From Pseudonocardia sp. TRM90224 (GTDB lineage Bacteria > Actinomycetota > Actinomycetes > Mycobacteriales > Pseudonocardiaceae): 64,000 nt of DNA. The notes under the pieces were generated by a model. It saw nothing but the letters and a program-made list of their open reading frames with translations. It searched no databases and was not told the DNA's origin. The position numbers and the translations under genes were made by a program. This document shows, one piece after another, positions 58,338-64,000 of the stretch (position 1 is the stretch's first letter; the number at the start of each line of letters is the position of its first letter). The DNA is taken from contig NZ_JAJGSX010000042.1 in the NCBI RefSeq assembly GCF_021245725.1, positions 1 to 64,000 on the forward strand. Direction: 5' to 3'.

Positions 58338-58889
58338 CTACTGCGCCGCCCGGTAGGAGAGCACAACGATCCCGCTGGTGAGGGGCTGCGCCCCGACCAG
58401 GTCGAACGTCGAGAGCGTGGTCTCGCGGAACATCAGGTCCTCGGCGCTGCGGCCGACGAAGAACGGGTGCACCCACAGCCGCAGCTCGTCGAGCAGGCCG
58501 TTCTCCATCAGTGCGTAGGACAGCCGGCCGAACCCGTACTGGACGATGTCCTTGCCCGGCTGCTCCTTGAGCCGTGCGATCTCCGCGATCGGGTCGGCGT
58601 CGATCACGGTCGTGTTGTTCCACTCCGGGTCGCGCAGGGTGGACGAGACGACGTACTTCTGCATGCTGTTGATCTGGTCGCTGTAGGGGTCGCCGGAGCG
58701 GGTCGGCCACACGGGGGCGAACCCGTCGTAGGTGTGGCGGCCCATCAGGAGCGCGTCGCAGGAGCGGAGCAGGTCGACCTGCAACGCCCCGCCGGCGCCG
58801 TCGTCGGCGTGCTTGCCCGACGGCCAGTCCTGCGGGTTCTCGATCGCGCCGTCGAGGGTGATGTACGTGGAGTTGATGATCTTGCGCAT
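58338..58889 (-). CDS. dihydrofolate reductase-like (RibD C-terminal) protein
   Basis: This 183-residue protein has the DHFR-like RibD_C fold: MRKIINSTYITLDGAIENP at the start, LLMGRHTYDGFAPVWP in the middle and IVQYGFGRLSYALMENGLLDELRLWVHPFFVGR near the end. Such short actinobacterial members are NADPH-binding reductases of unknown substrate and are usually not true folate enzymes. ATG at 58889 has AAAGGA upstream; the frame is open further up but that part is not coding-like. It stands alone. Confidence 0.85.
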   Translation of the reverse strand: MRKIINSTYITLDGAIENPQDWPSGKHADDGAGGALQVDLLRSCDALLMGRHTYDGFAPVWPTRSGDPYSDQINSMQKYVVSSTLRDPEWNNTTVIDADPIAEIARLKEQPGKDIVQYGFGRLSYALMENGLLDELRLWVHPFFVGRSAEDLMFRETTLSTFDLVGAQPLTSGIVVLSYRAAQ

Positions 58890-58955
58890 CGGGGTGTCCT
58901 TTCGTGAGCGGTTCTGCTGATGCGCAGAGAATCCATGAGACTCGGTGGTCGGGGC

Positions 58956-58974
58956 ATCCGTGACGATCACGGAT
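58956..58974. terminator. hairpin after the ABC transporter operon
   Basis: ATCCGTGACGATCACGGAT has perfect eight-base arms around CGA. It lies 43-61 bp after the stop of the leftward ABC operon and 67 bp before the reductase start, so it may end the transcript or act as an operator. Confidence 0.5.
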
Positions 58975-59016
58975 CGGGCACTGATCGTCGGGGTCGCCGT
59001 CCGTGGTCGGCACCCT

Positions 59017-60753
59017 TCACGACCCGATGCGCCACAGCCTCGCCCGCTCGTACTGCCGGCTGATGCGGGCGAAGGTGCCACCCGTGCGCAGCAGTTCCGC
59101 CGGCGTGCCGGTCTCGACCACTCGACCGTCGCCGAGGGAGACCACACGGTCCGCGGCGGCGAGGGTGGCCGGGCGGTGGGCGATCACGATGACGGTGCGG
59201 TCGGGGTCGTTGCCGAGGTTGGCGATGGCCTGCGTGATCGCGGCCTCGTTCTCCGGGTCGAGCGCGGAGCTGGCCTCGTCGACGAGGACGATGCGCGACC
59301 GCTTGAGGATCGCCCGGGCGATCGCCACGCGTTGGCGTTCACCCCCTGAGAGCTGGGCGCCGGCCTCGCCGACGCGGCTCTGCCAGCCGGCCGGCAGGCG
59401 CCCGACCACCTCGTCGAGCCGCGCGGCGCGGGCCGCCTCCTCCAGCTCGTCCCAGGTAGCGTCGGGGTGCGCCAGGCGCAGGTTGTTCTCGATGGTGTCG
59501 TCGAACAGGTAGACGTCCTGGAAGACGATGGCGATCTCGTCGAGCAGGACGGCCGGGTCGAGGTCGCGGACGTCGACGCCGCCGACGCGCACCCGGCCCG
59601 AGTCGACGTCGAAGAACCGCGCGACGAGCCGGGTCACCGTCGTCTTCCCCGATCCCGACGGGCCGACCAGCGCGGTTGTGGTGCCCGGCCGGCAGCGCAG
59701 CGAGACGTCCCGCAGCGCGGGCTCGTCGCCGCCGGGGTAGGTGAAGGAGACATCGGTGAGCTCGACGTCGGCCGTGTCGATCCGGCGGACCGGGGAGGCC
59801 GGCACCGGCAGCGCCGGCGTGGCCAGCAGCTCCTCGACGCGCGCGATCTTGTTGGTCATCGCGCGCAGGGCGCCGATCAGGTCGATGAGGTTGCCGAGCG
59901 GCTCCAGGAAGCGAGCGGCCAGCACGAGCAGCGCGACCACCTCGGCGACGCCGACACTGCCGCTGAGAAGAAGACACGCAGCCAGCGCGAGCACCGCGAC
60001 GAAGCCGCACACGACGACGCCGCTGTAGACGAAGAACGGTCGCCGCGCGCGGTGCATGCCGTCGCGGTAGGTCTCGCGGTGGTCCTCCAGCGCGGCCCGC
60101 ATCCGCGGCGTGCCGTCGGCGTGGCCCGCGGCGCGCAGCACCGGCTGGGCCTGGCCGAGCTCGATCGCCCGGCCGGCGACCTCCGCCGACGCCCGCTCCA
60201 GCTCGATCTCGGCGAGCTCCGCGATCCGCGCCGCCCGCATCAGCGTCCAGTAGGCGACCAGCGCCACCACGCACAGCAGCAGCGCCATCCGCCAGTCGAC
60301 CGCCAACGTGACGGCGACGATCGTGGCCGGCAGGAGCGTCGAGGTGATCGCCGGTCCGGCGACCGTGACGGCCAGGTGCGCGGCATCGCCGACGTCCGCC
60401 GTCACCCCGCGCGCCAGCCGCGCCTTGTGCTCGGCGGTGAACCACCCCAGCGGCAGCGTGCTGACGTGGCGCATCAGCTGCCGGCGCAGCTGCGCCGCCA
60501 GCGCGCCCGCCGCCTTGAACCCGATGGGGGTGGCGATGATGCTCAGCACCGCGTAGGTGAGGGCGCCGAGCGCGCCGAGCACGAGCCACGGCGTGGCCGC
60601 GGCAAGGTCCGGCTCCGGACGCACGACGGCGGCCAGTACCGGGACGAGCAGACCGAGCAGCAGCCCTTGCAGGACCGCCTGCGCCGCCGTGAGCAGCCAC
60701 AACTGCGCGAGCAACTTCGGTTCCGGCCACAGCCGGTAGAGCCTGCGGATCAT
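59017..60753 (-). CDS. ABC transporter, fused permease-ATPase (second subunit)
   Basis: The 578-residue half-transporter has six membrane helices in the first 300 residues and an ATPase domain with Walker A GPSGSGKT, the Q-loop FQDVYLF, the ABC signature LSGGERQRVAIARAI and Walker B IVLVDEASSALD. It pairs with the preceding subunit, overlapping it by 4 bp. The exporter-type fold in tandem pairs is used by IrtAB and YbtPQ to take up ferric siderophores and by other pairs for export. An iron-box-like site before the operon supports a siderophore role. No siderophore-binding lipoprotein lies nearby. Confidence 0.87.
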   Translation of the reverse strand: MIRRLYRLWPEPKLLAQLWLLTAAQAVLQGLLLGLLVPVLAAVVRPEPDLAAATPWLVLGALGALTYAVLSIIATPIGFKAAGALAAQLRRQLMRHVSTLPLGWFTAEHKARLARGVTADVGDAAHLAVTVAGPAITSTLLPATIVAVTLAVDWRMALLLCVVALVAYWTLMRAARIAELAEIELERASAEVAGRAIELGQAQPVLRAAGHADGTPRMRAALEDHRETYRDGMHRARRPFFVYSGVVVCGFVAVLALAACLLLSGSVGVAEVVALLVLAARFLEPLGNLIDLIGALRAMTNKIARVEELLATPALPVPASPVRRIDTADVELTDVSFTYPGGDEPALRDVSLRCRPGTTTALVGPSGSGKTTVTRLVARFFDVDSGRVRVGGVDVRDLDPAVLLDEIAIVFQDVYLFDDTIENNLRLAHPDATWDELEEAARAARLDEVVGRLPAGWQSRVGEAGAQLSGGERQRVAIARAILKRSRIVLVDEASSALDPENEAAITQAIANLGNDPDRTVIVIAHRPATLAAADRVVSLGDGRVVETGTPAELLRTGGTFARISRQYERARLWRIGS

Positions 60754-62521
60754 GCCGGCACCCCTTCCTGCGCGGCCCACATCCGGGTGTAGAGCCCGTT
60801 GCCCGCGAGCAGCTCGTCGTGGCTTCCGTGCGCGACCAGCCGCCCGCCGTCGAGCACGAGGATCTGGTCGGCGCCGGCGATCGTGTGCAGCCGGTGCGCG
60901 ATGACGATCACCGTCTTGCCGACGGCCAACGTGGCCAGCGCGTCCTGGACCGCCGCCTCGCTGTCGGGGTCGAGCGCGGCCGTCGCCTCGTCGAGCACGA
61001 CGATCGGCGCGTTCGAGAGGATCGCCCGCGCGATCGTCAACCGCTGCCGCTCACCGCCGGACAGGCTGCCGCCGCCGGCGTCGAGCAGCGTCGAGTAGCC
61101 GTCGGGCAGGCGTTCGATCACGTCGTGGACGTGCGCGGCGGTCGCCGCCCGGCGCACGTCGTCGTCGCTGGCATCCGGACGGCCGATGCGGATGTTCTCC
61201 GCGACGCTGTCCCGCAGCAGCGCGACGTCCTGGAACACCAGCGACATCAACCCCAGCAGCTCGGCCGACGGGATGGAGCGCACGTCGACGCCGCCGACCC
61301 GGATCGACCCGTCCGACACGTCGTAGAAGCGCGGCAGCAGGCTCGCGAGCGTCGACTTGCCGGCGCCCGAGGGCCCCACGATCGCGGTGACGCTGCCGGG
61401 GGGCAGGTGGCGCTGATGTCGGCGACGGCATCGGTCACCCCGTCGTAGGTGAAGGTGACGCGGTCGAGCTCGACGCCGTGGCCCACCGGCGACTGCGGGC
61501 GCTCCGGCTCGGGCAGTGGGGCCCGGGCGAGCAGCCGCTCGATGTTGGCCGCGCCCATCCGGCCCTTGCGGACGCCTTGAGCTGCGGTGACGGCCGGCAG
61601 GATCGAGTTCGGCAAGCCGACCGCGACCACCAGGAACGCCACGAGGTCCGCAACGGTGAGTGCCCCGTTGCCGAGGAACGCCAGCCCGGCTGCCGCCACG
61701 ACGGAGAGCACGGCCATCTCCGAGCCGAGCAGGCGCGACACCGCCGAGCTGTAGCGCACTTCGGCGACCCACGCCGCGAACGCCTGGGTGTGCTCGTCGA
61801 CGGCGTTGTCGTAGCGGCGCAGCACGCGGCCGCCGGTGCCGAACGTCTTGACCACCTGGATGCCGTCGGCGTACTCGATGCTGGCGGCGCTGATCCGTGC
61901 GTCGGCAGCGACCAGCCGGTTCATGTGGGTCGTCATCGACCGCATCGAGACGCGGTAGAAAACACCCATGAGGGCCAGGACGCCCAGCGCGATCAGCGCC
62001 ATCCGGGGGTCGACGAGGAACAGGTAGCCGGCCCCGACGACCGTCACCGTGACCGCGCCCGTGAGCTGCCCCAACGCGTGCGCGATGACCTCGTGCATCT
62101 CCTCCAGGTCGCCCGTCATCGCCCGCTTGACCCGGCCGGAGCCCGAGGTGCGGAACCAGCCCAGCGGTAGCGCACCGAGGTGGCGCACGATCCGGACGCG
62201 CAGCTCGTGCAGGATCGCTGCGTCCGCGTAGTGCCCGATGCGCGACGACTGCACGAGCAGCAGCAACCAGATGCAGGCGCCGGCGGCGCCGATGCCGACC
62301 CAGGTCCAGACGGTCGCCACGGCACCGCTGGCCGTACCCGCCGGCGCGTCGAGCATGACCCGGGCGATCTCCGCGACCGCGATGTACGGGACGATCCCGG
62401 CCGCCGCGCTGAGCGTCGAGAGGACCGCGCAGACCACGAGGTGGATCCGGATCGGGGCGAGCAGTCGCGCCAGCGCTCCGGGCTTCGCGAGCCCGGCCGG
62501 CTGCTCGGTTGTCGTGCTCAT
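60750..62521 (-). pseudogene. ABC transporter, fused permease-ATPase (first subunit), frameshifted
   Basis: Two overlapping frames together make one intact-looking half-transporter of about 590 residues. Frame one runs from ATG 62521 (AGGAGG upstream) through the membrane domain to VELDRVTFTYDGVTDAVADISATCPP. The sequence then continues in another frame as GSVTAIVGPSGAGKSTLASLL through the signature LSGGERQRLTIARAI and Walker B IVVLDEATAALD to the stop at 60750. The break falls in a run of six Gs (61398-61403); seven would restore one frame. This may be a sequencing error, a true mutation or slippage. Downstream coupling is intact, which favours an error or recent change. Confidence 0.82.
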
Positions 62522-62549
62522 GGAGCTGTTGCCTCCTGATGCAGGGATG

Positions 62550-62568
62550 TAAGGCGTGCCTAACCTCA
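62550..62568 (-). promoter_or_regulatory. iron-box-like IdeR/DmdR site
   Basis: On the minus strand TGAGGTTAGGCACGCCTTA matches the IdeR/DmdR iron-box consensus TTAGGTTAGGCTCACCTAA at 15 of 19 positions. It lies 29 bp before the first ABC gene and could repress it when iron is plentiful. Confidence 0.6.
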
Positions 62569-62591
62569 TCCTGGATCTTCAAGGCAACTTG

Positions 62592-63215
62592 ATGTCAAAT
62601 AGGCGCATGAGCGACCCGACTGGCGTCTCGATCGGTCAGGCCGCCGCCCTCTACGACCTCGCGCCCTCGACGCTGCGGTGGTGGGAGGAGCAGCGTGTGC
62701 TGCCCGAGCCGCCACGCGTCAACGGCCGCCGGGTGTACGGGGAGACGGAGCTGCGCCGCATCGGGCTCGCGTACCTATGCTGCGTCACCGGCGCGATGCC
62801 GCTGGAGCAGGCGTCCGTCGTGACCTCGGGGATCCGCAACCGCGACTGGCAGAGCACGGTCGAGCGGCACGCGGCGGTGATCGAAGAGAAGATTGCGGAG
62901 CTGCGGAACGCGCGCGAGTACCTGCTGCACCTGATGCAGTGCCCTGACGAAAATGTTGTCGAGAGCTGCTCGTTCCTCGACGAGGAACTGATGAGCCACA
63001 CGCCGCGCCGGCTCGTCCCGACCTCGGGTCTCGTCGCTGCGGCGCAGCTCGCGTCAGCTCCTCGAGGGCGTGACGAAATGTCGCCATCACGTGACGAAAC
63101 TCCTGACCATCGCTGCGCCGTCTGCGCCGGCCCGCTCACCCAGCCCGCGCGCGGGCGTCGCCGGACGTTCTGCTCGCGCGCGTGCCGCCAGCGGAACTAC
63201 CGGCGGAATCACTGA
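62592..63215 (+). CDS. MerR-family regulator with C-terminal zinc ribbon
   Basis: The protein of about 207 residues has a MerR helix-turn-helix (VSIGQAAALYDLAPSTLRWWEEQRVLPEPPRVNGRRVYGETELRRIGLAYLCC), a dimerisation helix and a C-terminal four-cysteine module: CAVCAGPL, then about 10 residues, then FCSRACRQRNYRR. That module looks like the small zinc ribbon found at the end of several actinobacterial regulators. The start may be ATG at 62592 (AAGG upstream) or 62607. It is divergent from the ABC transporter operon with a shared gap holding the iron box. It overlaps the convergent amidase gene by 7 bp. Confidence 0.83.
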   Translation: MSNRRMSDPTGVSIGQAAALYDLAPSTLRWWEEQRVLPEPPRVNGRRVYGETELRRIGLAYLCCVTGAMPLEQASVVTSGIRNRDWQSTVERHAAVIEEKIAELRNAREYLLHLMQCPDENVVESCSFLDEELMSHTPRRLVPTSGLVAAAQLASAPRGRDEMSPSRDETPDHRCAVCAGPLTQPARGRRRTFCSRACRQRNYRRNH

Positions 63216-64000
63216 CGCCCGAGTGTCTGCTCGATCCAGCCGGCGGTGCGGAACGCCCGCCGATCGTCGTGGGCGATCACCTGCAGCCCGACCGGCGGGC
63301 CAGGGGTCGGCAGCGGCAGGCTGATCGCGGGGTGCCCGGTGACGTTGGCCGGGCGGGTGTTGCTCAGCAGTGCCTCCCGGACGGGGACGCAGCCGGCGTG
63401 GGTGGCGTCGAGGGGCGGGGCGGGCACCGGAACGGTCGGCAGTAGCACGGCGTCGACGCCGTCGAGGGCGTGGTCGGCGGCGTCGCGCAGCGCGGCCATC
63501 CGCGCGAGTGCCTGTACGTACCGCCAGCCGGGGATCGTGGCGGCAGCGCGCAACCGCTCCAGGACGTCGGGCTGGTAGTCGTCCGGTTGCTGCGCCATCA
63601 CCGTCGCGTGGGTGGCCGCCGCCTCAGGGCCTTGGACGTCGCCGACGACCCCGGTGAACGCGTCCCATTCGGGGAACGGCACGTCGACCACCTCGGCTCC
63701 GGCGGCGACCAGCGCATCGAGGGCGGCACGGAAGGCGACGTCGACCTCGGGTGCACGCTCGCCGAGCCCGGCGAGCACGCCGATGCGGGGCGCCTCGCCG
63801 GTGTCGGCAGGCCCGGCGGGGTCGGCGCCCGAGAGTGCGGCGACGGCATGTGTGGCATCGGCGACCGTGCCGGCCAGCACACCGACATGGTCGAGGCTCG
63901 TCGAGAGCGGGAAGACACCGCCGCAGGGGAGCGTCCCTCGTGCGGGTTTCGCCCCGACGACGCCGCACAGCGCGGCCGGGATCCGCACGGAGCCCGCGGT
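63209..64000 (-). CDS. amidase (C-terminal part; cut by window end)
   Basis: The visible 263 residues match the amidase signature family from the catalytic region onward. The first residues read TAGSVRIPAALCGVVGAKPARG, corresponding to the GGSxRxPA motif with the nucleophile and cis-serine area, so the N-terminal part including the catalytic Lys lies beyond base 64000. The rest has normal family features such as GVFPLSTSLDHVGVLAGTV, VDAVLLPTVPVPAPP and HPAISLPL. It cleaves amides; possible substrates include allophanate or aryl amides. Its end overlaps the MerR gene. Confidence 0.85.
   Translation of the reverse strand, partial: TAGSVRIPAALCGVVGAKPARGTLPCGGVFPLSTSLDHVGVLAGTVADATHAVAALSGADPAGPADTGEAPRIGVLAGLGERAPEVDVAFRAALDALVAAGAEVVDVPFPEWDAFTGVVGDVQGPEAAATHATVMAQQPDDYQPDVLERLRAAATIPGWRYVQALARMAALRDAADHALDGVDAVLLPTVPVPAPPLDATHAGCVPVREALLSNTRPANVTGHPAISLPLPTPGPPVGLQVIAHDDRRAFRTAGWIEQTLGRQ

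Overview
The window is a GC-rich (roughly 70-75% by eye) actinobacterial chromosome segment. The dense packing, GTG and TTG starts, abundant LacI/TetR/LuxR regulators, a 13E12-type HNH gene, an F420-type oxidoreductase and a rifampin monooxygenase with its rifamycin-associated element suggest a soil member of the Pseudonocardiales, perhaps Pseudonocardia. The genus is an inference. No rRNA, tRNA, CRISPR array, phage or transposase was found. This is an accessory, catabolic and regulatory region.

Layout. 1-12.9 kb: an alpha/beta hydrolase, a membrane acyltransferase-like protein, an ECF sigma factor with a membrane partner, an SNF2 helicase, a sulfite-oxidase-type molybdoprotein facing a TetR regulator across a duplicated operator, an Eis-like acetyltransferase, a hydrolase/MFS/ACT operon and an ECF41 sigma factor with a candidate self-promoter. 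12.98-13.64 kb is a 663-bp gene-free stretch holding seven 21-22 bp tandem repeats, a long imperfect hairpin and a palindrome, in front of a 13E12/DUF222 HNH gene. 14.9-18.3 kb holds LysR/LysE and XRE/SDR divergent pairs. 18.3-22.4 kb is a LacI-controlled sugar ABC importer without its own ATPase, with two matching operators. 22.5-28 kb: a large LuxR regulator, an MFS exporter and an M20 peptidase. 28-34.1 kb: a translationally coupled operon (PfkB kinase, NCS1 permease, GH106-like glycoside hydrolase) with a divergent LacI gene and a 16-bp palindrome. 34.1-38.7 kb: TetR with two FAD enzymes, a phosphotransferase and an LLM oxidoreductase.

38.7-47.4 kb is a phenol/catechol catabolic island. 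A two-component flavin-dependent phenol hydroxylase (pheA2, pheA1) and catA form one operon; catB, catC and a RibF-like FAD synthetase form another; an IclR regulator lies beside the second. Both promoters carry the same palindromic motif twice with centres 20 bp apart, so they are probably one IclR regulon taking phenol through catechol and cis,cis-muconate to 3-oxoadipate enol-lactone. An Rrf2/NDH-2-like/cupin operon sits between them.

47.4-64 kb: a LysR gene, PhzF, a LuxR regulator, a cytochrome P450 facing rox (rifampin monooxygenase, preceded by a 19-bp rifamycin-associated element), a repeat-rich DUF6777 envelope protein, a TetR/SDR pair, a DHFR-like reductase, an exporter-fold ABC pair under a likely iron box (one gene has a one-base frameshift), a MerR regulator with a C-terminal zinc ribbon, and the C-terminal part of an amidase cut by the window end.
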